From: Enterovibrio qingdaonensis
GTDB taxonomy: Bacteria; Pseudomonadota; Gammaproteobacteria; Enterobacterales; Vibrionaceae
Length of the DNA: 64,000 nt
Assembly (NCBI RefSeq): GCF_028683135.1
Contig: NZ_JAJUBB010000007.1
Coordinates: 62,001-126,000 of the forward strand
Direction of reading: 5' to 3'
Below the pieces are notes generated by a model. It was not told the origin of the DNA. It saw nothing but the letters and a program-made list of their open reading frames with translations, and ran no database searches. Within the stretch, counting starts at the first letter, position 1; the number at the start of each line of letters is the position of its first letter. The translations under genes and the position numbers were made by a program. Of this stretch, positions 18,697-27,654 are shown piece after piece.

Positions 18697-19398
18697 TCAG
18701 CGCGTTAAATAGTCTTGTCTTTCTTCTTTTGACAACTTCTCGATGGCGTAACGTAACATCGTGCGCGGCATGGCTTTCACATGCTCATCTAAAAATGCCT
18801 TCAGTTGTTGAACGTCTCGTTTCCCCATCTCTCTTAACATCCAACCACACATTTTGTGGATCAAGTCTTCTTTATCTTTGAGTAGCAACTCAGCGAGCTC
18901 GAGCGTGTCGTTAAATTGATGTGCTCGAATAAAGGTAAATGTCGCCATCATTGCGATTCTTCGTTCCCAAAGCGATGATGATGCAGCGAGTGTGTAAAGA
19001 GCATCGCGGTCTTTATCCGCTAGATATCCACCAACAATAATGTGCGCTGAGCAGTCGACGAGATCCCAATTGTTGATTCGCGAAGTGTGCGCCAGATAGA
19101 AATCGTAAATACCTTTCCGAGAATGAGGTATGGCTTTTTTAAACTGCTCTGAAAGGATGACGAGAGCCAAAAGGCGAACTTCGTGCCATTCGCTGTCGAG
19201 CAGGGCGGACAATGTATTCAACTCTGCATTTTTAAACTGCTTAGCGAACTGACGAACAACAGGGACGCGGATCCCTAAAAATTTATCCCCTTCACCGTAC
19301 TCTCCTGGCCCGGATTTAAAAAAACGGCCTGAGTGTTCGGCGATTTCCGTGTTTCCCGCTTGTTGAAGCGTTTCAACTATCTCGCTGACTGTGTTCAT
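18697..19398 (-). CDS. AlkD-like DNA alkylation repair protein
   Basis: A 233-residue all-helical HEAT-like repeat protein of the AlkD family of 3-methyladenine/7-methylguanine DNA glycosylases. Family-like segments are GIRVPVVRQFAKQF, NNWDLVDCSAHIIVGGYL (the W-D pair of the active site), and LIHKMCGWMLREMGKRD. I chose ATG 19398; a TTG 27 bp upstream is also in frame. Tail-to-tail with the PspB-like gene with only 14 bp between stops and no strong terminator. Confidence 0.88.
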   Translation of the reverse strand: MNTVSEIVETLQQAGNTEIAEHSGRFFKSGPGEYGEGDKFLGIRVPVVRQFAKQFKNAELNTLSALLDSEWHEVRLLALVILSEQFKKAIPHSRKGIYDFYLAHTSRINNWDLVDCSAHIIVGGYLADKDRDALYTLAASSSLWERRIAMMATFTFIRAHQFNDTLELAELLLKDKEDLIHKMCGWMLREMGKRDVQQLKAFLDEHVKAMPRTMLRYAIEKLSKEERQDYLTR

Positions 19399-19837
19399 GC
19401 GGTATTTATCAACCTTAGAGTTCAAAGCGTTTATTCGTTTCGTGAATGATTGTTATTTGCTGATAACAAAGTGCTTAGCGTTTACATACATAAGAATACT
19501 TATAATTAGATATGTAACTATCTGGTATTAAAAGAAAACATGGTTTTACTTTTCTGCGTCACGTCATACTTTAACATGGTAATAACAGGATGTTTCTCGT
19601 ATTTTCGGAGGATGATAGACACTCTTACATTTCGCTGCGAAATAAGTCTCAACCTGTTCAAGGAAAGCCATCTATATTGGTTAACGCTGCAAACGACCTT
19701 TCGGTATAAGTACGATATTCAGCAAGTTAGGCACTGTCTTTTGCTGGTCTCGTACGCATTAAAACATAACAAGTATTGCAGCAAAGATCGTCGGTATTAC
19801 GCCAACGGTCTGCCATTTCTTGATAAGGATATATACG
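19399..19837. other. Intergenic region upstream of the chitinase
   Basis: 439 bp, AT-rich, expected to hold the promoters of the AlkD-like gene (minus) and the chitinase (plus). A 110-codon open frame crosses it and overlaps the chitinase start, but it has no ribosome binding site and unusual composition, so I do not call it. No operator recognised. Confidence 0.45.
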
Positions 19838-21970
19838 ATGAAACATTCAGTACTGGCCAGTGCTATTTTTAGTGCTAGCTTCCTCGCTCAGGCGGGCGTG
19901 ACGATGAATCCACAACCGGACCCTGAAAATCCGGGTGGCTACATCTTGTTGCGCTCAGAAGTTCAAGCCGCAGAATCTGCAAAAGTCACAGACCCAATGT
20001 ATGACGTTTGGGCTCAAGCACTCAGAACACAGCCGAATACCGTTGTTGATGCAATTTACCCAGGTTCGGCGACAAACCCAGTAAACGTAAAACGTGCGGA
20101 AAGGGTGTTTTCAAGTTCAGATTGGGAATTCTTAACCCAAATGGCAGCACCTGAATATACGTATACACGTTTCCTCAAAGCAATCGGCAAGTTCCCAGCA
20201 TTTTGTGGTGACTACACCGACGGGCGTGATGCCGATGCGATTTGTAAGAAGTCCATCATTACTGCCTTTGCACACTTTGCGCAGGAAACGGGCGGGCACA
20301 TTGCTGTCGATAACGTTTGGGACAACCCATTGGGCTTAGAAGAATGGCAGCAGGCTCTTGTACATGTTCGCGAAATGGGTTGGTCTGAAGGCCAAGAAGG
20401 TTACACAACGGGTTGCGGTCAAAATGATTGGCAAAACAACCGTTGGCCTTGTGCACCGGGTCAGGGCTATTTTGGCCGAGGCGCGAAGCAGCTTTCTTAT
20501 CACTTCAATTACGGGCCGTTTTCTGAGGTCATGTTTGATGGCGACGCAACGGTGCTACTCAACGACCCAGCACTTGTTGCAGATTCATGGTTGAACCTCG
20601 CATCTGCAATCTGGTTCTTCTTGACGCCTCAAGCACCAAAACCGGCCATGCTCCATGTTATCGACCGTACTTGGGCACCATCTCAGCGCGAGAAAGATGC
20701 TGGTATCGGGTATGGTTTTGGTACCACGATTAACATCATTAATGGCGGCATTGAATGTGGTGAGCAAAACAAAGATAAAGGTCAGCCAGTAAACCGAATT
20801 CGTTACTGGGAAGGCCTTGCTGCACATTACCAAATTCCTATCGAAGCCGATGAAGTCAACACCTGTTGGCAGCAAACGCCTTACGGTAGTCTGAACCTGA
20901 ATGGCGCGACAGACGTGCTGTATACCAACTGGGAACAGGATTACACCTACACACCAAATTTCCCTGTTTCTTTCCAATGTAAATTGGTTGGCTATCAAAC
21001 CGCGTATTCCGCGCTTATTCCGGGTGACTATGAAGCCTGTGTGACCAATAAATATGGTTCGCATCAGGGATACCCTAGCGTGAGAGTCGTTGATGATGGT
21101 GGGCCTGTTACCGGAGAGCCTGTCTTTAAGGGTGTTGATAACACGCGTGTTCGTCAGAATGCGGCGTTTGATCCTCTGGCTGGCGTGAGTGCTAGCGATA
21201 AAGAAGATGGCGATCTCACGGCGAAGATTGTCGTTGAAGGTGCCGTGGATACCACTCGTTTGGGCACGACAGGCTTGGTTTACACTGTGTCTGATCTAGA
21301 TAACAACGTGACGACGGCTAACCGCACGGTAGAAGTGTTCAGTGATAAGCCAGTGTTCGTTGGGGTTGAAAATGTCAGCATCAAGGTTGGTACGGCATTT
21401 AATGCATTGGCTGGTGTTTCGGCCAGCGATACTGAAGACGGTGATCTCACCGCTTCAATCAGCGTTGAAGGGCAAGTGAATACGGCGACGGTCGGCAGTT
21501 ACACCCTGACTTACTCGGTTGCAGACAGCGCGAGCCAGACAGTGACGGTGCAACGTGTGGTTGACGTAACCAGTGATCAGGTGTGTGCGAATGCATGGGA
21601 TGCGTCGGCTACTTACAATACAGGTGATGTGGTAAGTCACGCAGGCAAGACGTGGAAAGCGGGCTGGTGGACACAAGGCCAAGAGCCGGGAACCACTGGG
21701 CAATGGGGCGTTTGGACGGAAACCACCGATAGTAGTTGTGGTGGTACAGAGCCAAACCCAGACCCGACACCCGATCCGGACCCAACACCTGACCCAGATC
21801 CAACGCCAGATCCGAATCCCAACCCAGGTGATTCAACATGGGATGCGACAACCGTATACCATGGTGGCGATCAGGTCGTGATAAACGGCGTCACTTACCA
21901 AGCAAAGTATTGGACGCAAGGTGATGAGCCGACAGCCAGTGGTCAATGGGGGCCGTGGCAGACGTTGTAA
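19838..21970 (+). CDS. Secreted GH19 chitinase with two DUF5011-like and two CBM5/12 modules
   Basis: A 710-residue exported enzyme. Residues 1-19 are a signal peptide ending AQA. A GH19 chitinase domain covers about 30-400, with the catalytic-Glu region AHFAQETGGH near residue 150 and GYFGRGAKQLSYHFNYG. Two immunoglobulin-like repeats follow (about 429-503 and 506-577), both with the GVSASDKEDGDLTA or GVSASDTEDGDLTA signature of DUF5011/HYR-like modules. A first chitin-binding CBM5/12 (about 583-625), a Pro-Asp linker of repeated DPTPDP units, and a second CBM5/12 at the C-terminus (WDATTVYHGGD to WGPWQ) complete it. AAGGA precedes ATG 19838. It would hydrolyse chitin outside the cell. Confidence 0.93.
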   Translation: MKHSVLASAIFSASFLAQAGVTMNPQPDPENPGGYILLRSEVQAAESAKVTDPMYDVWAQALRTQPNTVVDAIYPGSATNPVNVKRAERVFSSSDWEFLTQMAAPEYTYTRFLKAIGKFPAFCGDYTDGRDADAICKKSIITAFAHFAQETGGHIAVDNVWDNPLGLEEWQQALVHVREMGWSEGQEGYTTGCGQNDWQNNRWPCAPGQGYFGRGAKQLSYHFNYGPFSEVMFDGDATVLLNDPALVADSWLNLASAIWFFLTPQAPKPAMLHVIDRTWAPSQREKDAGIGYGFGTTINIINGGIECGEQNKDKGQPVNRIRYWEGLAAHYQIPIEADEVNTCWQQTPYGSLNLNGATDVLYTNWEQDYTYTPNFPVSFQCKLVGYQTAYSALIPGDYEACVTNKYGSHQGYPSVRVVDDGGPVTGEPVFKGVDNTRVRQNAAFDPLAGVSASDKEDGDLTAKIVVEGAVDTTRLGTTGLVYTVSDLDNNVTTANRTVEVFSDKPVFVGVENVSIKVGTAFNALAGVSASDTEDGDLTASISVEGQVNTATVGSYTLTYSVADSASQTVTVQRVVDVTSDQVCANAWDASATYNTGDVVSHAGKTWKAGWWTQGQEPGTTGQWGVWTETTDSSCGGTEPNPDPTPDPDPTPDPDPTPDPNPNPGDSTWDATTVYHGGDQVVINGVTYQAKYWTQGDEPTASGQWGPWQTL
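21757..21831 (+). repeat. Proline-aspartate linker repeat in the chitinase gene
   Basis: Tandem in-frame repeats encoding PDPTPDPDPTP between the two carbohydrate-binding modules; a flexible spacer and a likely site of length variation. Confidence 0.8.
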
Positions 21971-21989
21971 ATGTAAGAAAATATTAATT

Positions 21990-22022
21990 AAAGGCTGCGT
22001 ATTTACGTGGCCTTTTCTTTTT
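21990..22022 (+). terminator. Probable terminator of the chitinase gene
   Basis: AAAGGC and GCCTTT pair (with an inner CGT/ACG) around ATTT, followed by CTTTTTT. Confidence 0.65.
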
Positions 22023-22204
22023 TGGAATAAGGAATGATTGAAAAGGTGAGTGGGTAATTAATCTTAATTAAAGAGCTATTTATTAAAAGATCAATTAAAA
22101 CAGAGGGTTAATATTTTTCTGAGAGGTAAAAAAGAAAGGAGAAAGTGGTTTTTCGAGGATGTAATCTTATAAAAGGTATCACAAAAAAAATTCAAATATC
22201 AGGC

Positions 22205-22274
22205 TTGTTAATAAAATTTCTGTTCCTATAATGCTGAAAACCGGAGCGTCTGCCAACGCTCCGGTTTTTTTGTG
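22205..22274 (+). promoter_or_regulatory. Strong promoter running straight into a terminator hairpin, upstream of guaC
   Basis: TTGTTA (22205-22210), 16 bp, TATAAT (22227-22232) is the best sigma-70 match in the region. The predicted start (about 22239) falls at the first base of the stem AACCGGAGCGT/ACGCTCCGGTT (22238-22267) that is followed by T7. The transcript would begin with a complete terminator. guaC starts about 100 bp later. Either the hairpin attenuates guaC, or it caps its mRNA 5' end, or the true guaC promoter lies after it. Confidence 0.6.
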
Positions 22275-22371
22275 CCTGCTCATTGGTGAACTTTTGAACT
22301 GCCTGCCAGCAGTAAAGTGTCATGAGCAATGTCCGAATAGGGCAACGTCTTAATTAGTAAGGAAAAGACAC

Positions 22372-23415
22372 ATGCGTATCGAACAAGACTTGAAGTTGGG
22401 TTTCAAAGATGTACTGTTTCGCCCGAAACGTTCTAACCTAAAAAGCCGCTCTCAAGTTGAATTAACCCGCGAGTTTACATTCAAACATAGCGGTCGTCAA
22501 TGGTCTGGTGTTCCTGTTATCGCAGCAAATATGGACTCAGTAGGCTCTTTTGCAATGGCAAAAGCACTGGCTGAAAATGGTTGTATGACTGCTGTACACA
22601 AACATTACACTGTTGAAGACTGGGCAGCGTTTGTTGCTGAGTCAGATGCGCAAGTTCTGAACAACGTGATGGTTTCTACGGGTACCTCAGAAGCAGACTT
22701 CGAGAAGACCCAAAAAATCATGGCAATGTCAGATGAGTTGATCTTTATCTGTATCGACATTGCTAACGGTTACTCTGAGCATTTGGTTGAGTACGTAGAG
22801 CGTGTTCGTGCGGAATTCCCAGACAAAGTAATCAGCGCAGGTAACGTAGTTACTGGCGACATGGTTGAAGAATTGATCCTTGCTGGTGCAGACATCGTGA
22901 AAGTGGGTATTGGCCCAGGTTCAGTATGTACGACTCGCGTTAAAACTGGCGTTGGTTACCCACAACTATCTGCAATCATTGAATGTGCGGACGCAGCACA
23001 CGGCCTAGGTGGTCGTATCATCGGTGACGGTGGTTGTTCATGTGCGGGTGACGTAGCGAAAGCGTTCGGTGGCGGTGCAGACTTCGTAATGCTTGGCGGT
23101 ATGCTGGCAGGTCACGAAGAAAGTGGCGGCGAAGTTGTTGAGCAAGACGGCAAGCAGTTCATGAAGTTCTACGGCATGTCTTCGCAAAGCGCGATGGACA
23201 AGCACTCTGGCGGTGTGGCTAAGTACCGTGCAGCAGAAGGTAAAACGGTAATGCTGCCATTCCGTGGTTCTGTTCATAACACCATCGCAGATATTCTGGG
23301 TGGCGTACGTTCAACCTGTACTTACGTAGGTGCAGCGCAACTGAAAGAACTGACTAAGCGTACAACGTTTATTCGCGTTCAAGAGCAAGAGAACAACGTG
23401 TTCGGTAAAGAGTAA
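22372..23415 (+). CDS. guaC: GMP reductase
   Basis: A 347-residue GMP reductase, the same length as E. coli GuaC. It converts GMP to IMP with NADPH and release of ammonia, in purine interconversion. The TIM-barrel IMPDH/GMPR fold shows [12 protein letters not shown], the catalytic-Cys loop [11 protein letters not shown] (Cys about 186), [25 protein letters not shown], and the C-terminal [25 protein letters not shown] precedes the ATG; the short repeat GTCTT/AAGAC around it could fold over the ribosome binding site. Confidence 0.97.
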   Translation: MRIEQDLKLGFKDVLFRPKRSNLKSRSQVELTREFTFKHSGRQWSGVPVIAANMDSVGSFAMAKALAENGCMTAVHKHYTVEDWAAFVAESDAQVLNNVMVSTGTSEADFEKTQKIMAMSDELIFICIDIANGYSEHLVEYVERVRAEFPDKVISAGNVVTGDMVEELILAGADIVKVGIGPGSVCTTRVKTGVGYPQLSAIIECADAAHGLGGRIIGDGGCSCAGDVAKAFGGGADFVMLGGMLAGHEESGGEVVEQDGKQFMKFYGMSSQSAMDKHSGGVAKYRAAEGKTVMLPFRGSVHNTIADILGGVRSTCTYVGAAQLKELTKRTTFIRVQEQENNVFGKE

Positions 23416-23435
23416 GTCTTTACGAAGCATTGAAA

Positions 23436-23464
23436 AAAACGCCACCTTCGGGTGGCGTTTTTTT
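23436..23464. terminator. Bidirectional terminator between guaC and the AraC gene
   Basis: AACGCCACC-TTCG-GGTGGCGTT with a stable UUCG tetraloop, A7 on the left and T7 on the right. Confidence 0.93.
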
Positions 23465-24449
23465 ATGTCGGTATCATAGAAGTGGGTGCAAGACCGGTCC
23501 AACGCCTAAACGCTCGGCTAAAAGCACTGAGGTCGGAATAACCCAGCTCAAAGGCAACAGATGTAACACTCAACTGCCCACTTTGTAGAAGCTGTAGGGC
23601 CTTTTCTTTCTTAAACCTATCTTGTAATTGTTTAAAGCTGGCACCTTCAGCGGCGAGCTTTCTCGAAAGCGAACGTTCACTCATGTTCAGCAAGTTTGCC
23701 ATCGTGGGCAACGAAAGGTCTTCTAACACCAAATTTGGCATTTCAGCCATTACCTGCTGCGAGATGAGATTATTCCGCATCGCCATTAACTCATTTTCGA
23801 CAAGTGGACGAGTCGCTTGAAACAGCGATGCGTTAGCGTGGCGACAAGGCGAGTCGAGCAGTGCTTTAGGAAGGAATAACCTTCGTAGTGGGTGACCGTT
23901 TGAAATGTCACATCCAGAAAGCTTCGCTAGCTCCAAAATCGCCTTATCACTAACCTGATACTGCATAAGGCCAAGCTTGAAACGGTATTTGGAATGATTG
24001 AGAGCCTCACGGATAAAACGAATAACCAATGCGAAATAATAGACTTGGCTAATTGCAGATATCTTTTCCTGCGTGGAGAAATCTTCATGATCCAAAAACC
24101 AAAGTTCGGCATCACCGTTGTCTTGAATAGCAAGATGCAGCCTTAACATGGGATTGATGAGTGAGAAGCCATTGGCCAAGGTTTCAATGGCTACGTTTAG
24201 CGTGGGGGCGGAATGAAACGCGAGAGCGACTGGTCCAATATCCAGTAACTCGAGGTTGTTTGCAGCCTCGAATAATGGCGAGAAGGTCCCCGATTTTTCG
24301 AAAGTGCTCGCGATGATGGCCTCCATCTCTCGAAAAGATACCTTGGTATTCTGAGAAAGGGTGTTTGATTCAACGAGCCCGGTATCGGGCGAGAGTGCCC
24401 GATACCAATAGGATGGCAAAACAGGGTAAGATTTTTCGATTGTTATCAT
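23463..24449 (-). CDS. AraC-family transcriptional regulator
   Basis: A 328-residue regulator with an N-terminal arabinose-binding-like domain of the OruR/ArgR subgroup (about residues 15-200) and a C-terminal AraC double helix-turn-helix (about 225-325; MSERSLSRKLAAEGASFKQL and the signature VAFELGYSDLSAFSRAFRRWTG). The effector is unknown. The ATG lies 3 bp after the stop of the amidase gene, so it is cotranscribed with it; a role in controlling amidase-linked metabolism is inferred from that. Confidence 0.9.
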   Translation of the reverse strand: MITIEKSYPVLPSYWYRALSPDTGLVESNTLSQNTKVSFREMEAIIASTFEKSGTFSPLFEAANNLELLDIGPVALAFHSAPTLNVAIETLANGFSLINPMLRLHLAIQDNGDAELWFLDHEDFSTQEKISAISQVYYFALVIRFIREALNHSKYRFKLGLMQYQVSDKAILELAKLSGCDISNGHPLRRLFLPKALLDSPCRHANASLFQATRPLVENELMAMRNNLISQQVMAEMPNLVLEDLSLPTMANLLNMSERSLSRKLAAEGASFKQLQDRFKKEKALQLLQSGQLSVTSVAFELGYSDLSAFSRAFRRWTGLAPTSMIPT

Positions 24450-24452
24450 GGC

Positions 24453-26000
24453 TTACACATAAATGGGGGCTTTTTTGTGTGCCCAAGGTTTCGCTTCTTC
24501 AAGCTGATATGCTAATTCAAACAACAACCTATCATTTCCTCTGGCGGCTGAAAAATGGCTTCCTACTGGAATGCCTGTCGGCGTCCAATAAAGAGGTACT
24601 GACATCCCTGGATTGCCCGCTACGTTTTCTACTGGTGTATAGGACATCAGCTTTTCAGAGCGTTCCCAGATTGTTTTTCCGCTGTGGGTCTTTTGGTCAA
24701 AGTACGCTAAATCAGGTGCGATGATTGAGCAAACGGGTGTCAGCCAAACATCGACATCTGCAAAGAATGTATTGTTGTGTTGAAGCGCAAATTGGTGGCA
24801 CTGTGCGACTGCGTCGGGGTACAAGTTCGGGTGCTTTTTCACGCGTGATTGCATCTCTCTGGCGAGGTAGGTGACGTTTTCGCTGACCATGTCTGGCATG
24901 GACTCTAACGGTTTTCCCATGCCGTCGAACATATCGGCAAAGCTTGCCATCTTATTGCCGAACACACCCATGTAGTTCCAAAGAAAAGCGTTACTGTCAC
25001 TAACTGGGTGTTTGACTTCTATTACTTCATGACCCAGTTCACCCAGTAACTTCACGGTGGAGTAGAAGGCTTTCTGGGTTTCGATATCAGGCTTTGCCCC
25101 AAAGATGTCTTCCAACGTTACGGCAATGCGAAGTTTTCTTCTCAATGGTTGGGTAACAAAACCTGTTGCTGTACGGGAAAACGGCGTGTCAAAACCGTCT
25201 TTCGTGTGGTTTTCTGTGAGGGACACGGCGAGTGCGGTGTCTCTGACTGAACGAGACATAAAGGACTGATGGGTGAAGTCCTCTTTGGTTGAACCGTTGG
25301 AAAGGCCAGTGATGAGTTGATCGCGGCTTGGCTTGAAGCCGAATATGCCACAGGCCGAAGCGGGCATACGTGATGAGCCGCCGCCGTCTGTTGAGTGGAT
25401 GAGTGGGACGTATCCGGCAGCGACTGCCGCCGCTCCGCCACCCGTTGAGGAGTGGACGCTTTTAGTCAGATCCCAAGGGTTGCGAGTGGCACCATACAGC
25501 GGGTTTTGCGTGCATCCCAATGACATCATCTCGGGGATATTGCTCATGCCGATATTGTTCAGGCCTGCATTTTCAGCCGCGCGTACAAACCAAGATGTTG
25601 TCTCTGGCTTTCTACCTTTGTTGAGCAGCGAGCCATTGGTACTTTCGACACCTTTCACGTCGACGCAATCTTTGACGAGAAATGGCACTCCCGCAAAAGG
25701 CGAGTGAATGTTGATGGTTTCGGCGCGAGCAAGTGCTTCATCAAAACAGGTGGCAACAACAGCATTCACTTGATGATTGGTTTTCTGGATTTTGTAGATG
25801 GACTCTTGAACCAGTTCTTTAGGGGAAACCTTTTTTGCGCGGACAAGCTCAGCCATGGCAATGCCGTCCAGTGGTGCATCTGTCGGTATGATATTTGTCG
25901 CCACTGTAGGGGTGGAGTTGGCCTTTGCAAAGGGAGAGGTCATAACCGCTGCAGTGGTTGCGCTAGCACCGAGTGCTTTAAAAAAATCTCTACGTTTCAT
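24453..26000 (-). CDS. Amidase-signature hydrolase with Tat signal peptide
   Basis: A 515-residue amidase-signature enzyme. The N-terminus MKRRDFFKALGASATT has the twin-arginine export pattern and a cleavage-like AKA near residue 27, so export folded to the periplasm is expected. The Ser-cisSer-Lys triad is visible: K110 in FLVKDCVDVKG, S184/S185 in HSSTGGGAAAVAAG, and nucleophile S209 in DGGGSSRMPAS. These enzymes hydrolyse amides; the natural substrate cannot be told. First gene of a two-gene operon with the AraC regulator. Confidence 0.92.
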   Translation of the reverse strand: MKRRDFFKALGASATTAAVMTSPFAKANSTPTVATNIIPTDAPLDGIAMAELVRAKKVSPKELVQESIYKIQKTNHQVNAVVATCFDEALARAETINIHSPFAGVPFLVKDCVDVKGVESTNGSLLNKGRKPETTSWFVRAAENAGLNNIGMSNIPEMMSLGCTQNPLYGATRNPWDLTKSVHSSTGGGAAAVAAGYVPLIHSTDGGGSSRMPASACGIFGFKPSRDQLITGLSNGSTKEDFTHQSFMSRSVRDTALAVSLTENHTKDGFDTPFSRTATGFVTQPLRRKLRIAVTLEDIFGAKPDIETQKAFYSTVKLLGELGHEVIEVKHPVSDSNAFLWNYMGVFGNKMASFADMFDGMGKPLESMPDMVSENVTYLAREMQSRVKKHPNLYPDAVAQCHQFALQHNNTFFADVDVWLTPVCSIIAPDLAYFDQKTHSGKTIWERSEKLMSYTPVENVAGNPGMSVPLYWTPTGIPVGSHFSAARGNDRLLFELAYQLEEAKPWAHKKAPIYV

Positions 26001-26331
26001 TGGTCTGCCCCTATCTATTTGTATGTGAATATTCTACCGAGATAAGGGGAAGAGGGCGTGATAGGAGCTGCCAATCATCATACAATTCCCGCCAAATTGC
26101 GACTGGCTTCTTACGCTACTTGCAAGGCGAATACGAGTTGGGTTCCCATCTGAGGCATCGTCGTTCGAAAGAACGAAAAAGCGACGATACTCGCCGCTTT
26201 CTTGGATGGTCCGGTGGAATAACACCAATTACAGATAACATGGGTATGATTGAGTGGCCTAAGGTTATCATTCATTTGATGTGTGGCTGGTTCAACGTAA
26301 TCAGCACCACCTTTACGTAGGGGGTTACGCT
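26001..26331. other. Intergenic region with a GAAA-capped hairpin
   Basis: 331 bp upstream of the amidase gene. It contains TCGTTC-GAAA-GAACGA (26161-26176), alternatively pairing ATCGTCG (26157-26163) with CGACGAT (26182-26188). An open frame of about 106 codons on the plus strand has no ribosome binding site and is rejected. Otherwise nothing recognised. Confidence 0.4.
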
Positions 26332-26616
26332 TTAGCCCTTTTTCTTTTTACTGATTTTCTTTGCTTTTTTAATGGCAGATTTCTTTGACGCATGTTTTTT
26401 TGCTACCTCAAGAGATTGCGCCGCTTTCAAGGCTTTTTTGGCCTCTTTCAGTTTTTTCCCTGCACGATGCTCACTGTTTTCCGCCGATTTTAACGTTTCA
26501 ACGGCATGTTTTATTGCTGCTTGTGCAGCAGACGTTGTTTCTGCGGCTTGCGCGGCTTCTTCGGAGCGACGTTGTACTTTTTGCTTTAATTTCGCAATGT
26601 TGATTTTTTTGCTCAT
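26332..26616 (-). CDS. Small lysine/alanine-rich histone H1-like protein linked to PPK2
   Basis: A 94-residue, very basic protein with about 25 lysines and 20 alanines. The N-terminal two thirds is a predicted charged helix/coiled coil; the C-terminus (KKHASKKSAIKKAKKISKK) resembles eukaryotic and bacterial H1-like tails. AAGAAGGG precedes the ATG. It follows the ppk2 gene by 17 bp on the same strand, so it is probably cotranscribed. DNA or polyphosphate binding is inferred from charge and context; I recognise no named family. Confidence 0.75.
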   Translation of the reverse strand: MSKKINIAKLKQKVQRRSEEAAQAAETTSAAQAAIKHAVETLKSAENSEHRAGKKLKEAKKALKAAQSLEVAKKHASKKSAIKKAKKISKKKKG

Positions 26617-26633
26617 TTGAATCCCTTCTTTCT

Positions 26634-27503
26634 TTATGGTGCTTTGACTATTTGGTGGTCTAGTTGGCTAACGACATCTAGATCCTTACCGGGGTAATCT
26701 AATTGGCTAAGAAAGTGCCTCATACAATTGATGCGCCCTCGCTTTTTATCGTCGGAGAGAATCACTGTCCAAGGTGCATCTTTGGTGTGGGTATGAAACA
26801 TCATGGTGTCTTTGGCTTTGGAGTAGTCATCCCATTTTGAAAGCGAGGCTAAATCTACTGGACTGAGTTTCCACTGTTTTAGTGGGTCGTTTTTGCGTGA
26901 TTTGAAGCGTCGGAATTGCTCCTCCTGACTGACAGAGAACCAATACTTAAACAGTTTTATGCCACTGTTTGTTAGCATCCTTTCCAATTCGGGAGCCTGC
27001 CGTAGGAATTCCAAATATTCATTATCGTCACAAAACCCCATCACTTTTTCTACGCCAGCTCTGTTATACCAAGAACGGTCAAATAAAATAATTTCACCCT
27101 TTGTGGGTAGATATTTGATGTAACGTTGGAAATACCACTGGTTGCGCTCTCTTGCGTTGGGCTTTTCCAGGGCAATAACATGCGCACCACGAGGGTTTAA
27201 ATGCTCCATGAAACGCTTGATGGTACCGCCTTTTCCTGCGGCATCTCGCCCCTCGAACAAGATGACAATACGTTGGTTGGTGTCTTTGACCCAGCCTTGC
27301 ATCTTGAGCAATTCAATTTGCAATTCATGCTTATTTTTTTCGTATTCCACAACGTTTAGCTTTTTACGGTAGGGGTAGCTCCCATCGGCATTCCAAGGCA
27401 GGTTTTTAATTTTTCTATTTAGGTCAAATGGATATTCATGACTGTTAGTGAGCTGAATGTTTTGCGCGTTCGGTGTTGCTGATTGAGAATGCGTCTGCCC
27501 CAT
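26634..27503 (-). CDS. ppk2: Polyphosphate kinase 2
   Basis: A 289-residue PPK2-family kinase. In the numbering of a longer in-frame version (GTG at 27512) the Walker A motif EGRDAAGKGGTIKR is at 87-100 and the Walker B/lid FDRSWYNRAGVEKVMGF at 144-160; RFKSRKNDPLKQWKLSP and the DDYSKAKD region follow the class I single-domain enzymes. These transfer phosphate between polyphosphate and nucleoside diphosphates, mostly in the direction of NTP formation. I prefer ATG 27503 because AGGGAG sits 8-9 bp before it and overlaps the GTG. The next gene in the operon encodes the lysine-rich protein. Confidence 0.93.
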   Translation of the reverse strand: MGQTHSQSATPNAQNIQLTNSHEYPFDLNRKIKNLPWNADGSYPYRKKLNVVEYEKNKHELQIELLKMQGWVKDTNQRIVILFEGRDAAGKGGTIKRFMEHLNPRGAHVIALEKPNARERNQWYFQRYIKYLPTKGEIILFDRSWYNRAGVEKVMGFCDDNEYLEFLRQAPELERMLTNSGIKLFKYWFSVSQEEQFRRFKSRKNDPLKQWKLSPVDLASLSKWDDYSKAKDTMMFHTHTKDAPWTVILSDDKKRGRINCMRHFLSQLDYPGKDLDVVSQLDHQIVKAP

Positions 27504-27615
27504 GCTTTTCACTCCCTTGATGATGGACCCAATGCTGTGTGAATCGTCTCTGTCTGGATGTTGAGAATCATATCAATAGCATCAATTATGCATGAGGGAT
27601 TGGTGTAAATTAAAT

Positions 27616-27651
27616 GTTATTAATCTATGACTTTAATAACGAAAAGTTATT
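27616..27651. promoter_or_regulatory. Inverted-repeat operator cluster in front of the LysR gene
   Basis: GTTATTAA (27616-27623) and TTAATAAC (27633-27640) form a perfect inverted repeat, and AATAAC-GAAAA-GTTATT (27635-27651) a second one sharing a half-site. The latter fits the LysR T-N11-A pattern. It ends 3 bp before the ATG, leaving little room for a ribosome binding site, so autoregulation is likely. Confidence 0.5.
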
Positions 27652-27654
27652 CTT

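Noticed and set aside
19540-19872. 110-codon frame upstream of the chitinase
   Set aside because: Overlaps the chitinase signal-peptide region, lacks a ribosome binding site and has atypical composition.
22269-22371. Purine riboswitch upstream of guaC
   Set aside because: I could not find the conserved purine-aptamer junction and loop sequences; only a hairpin and a small repeat around the ribosome binding site are visible.
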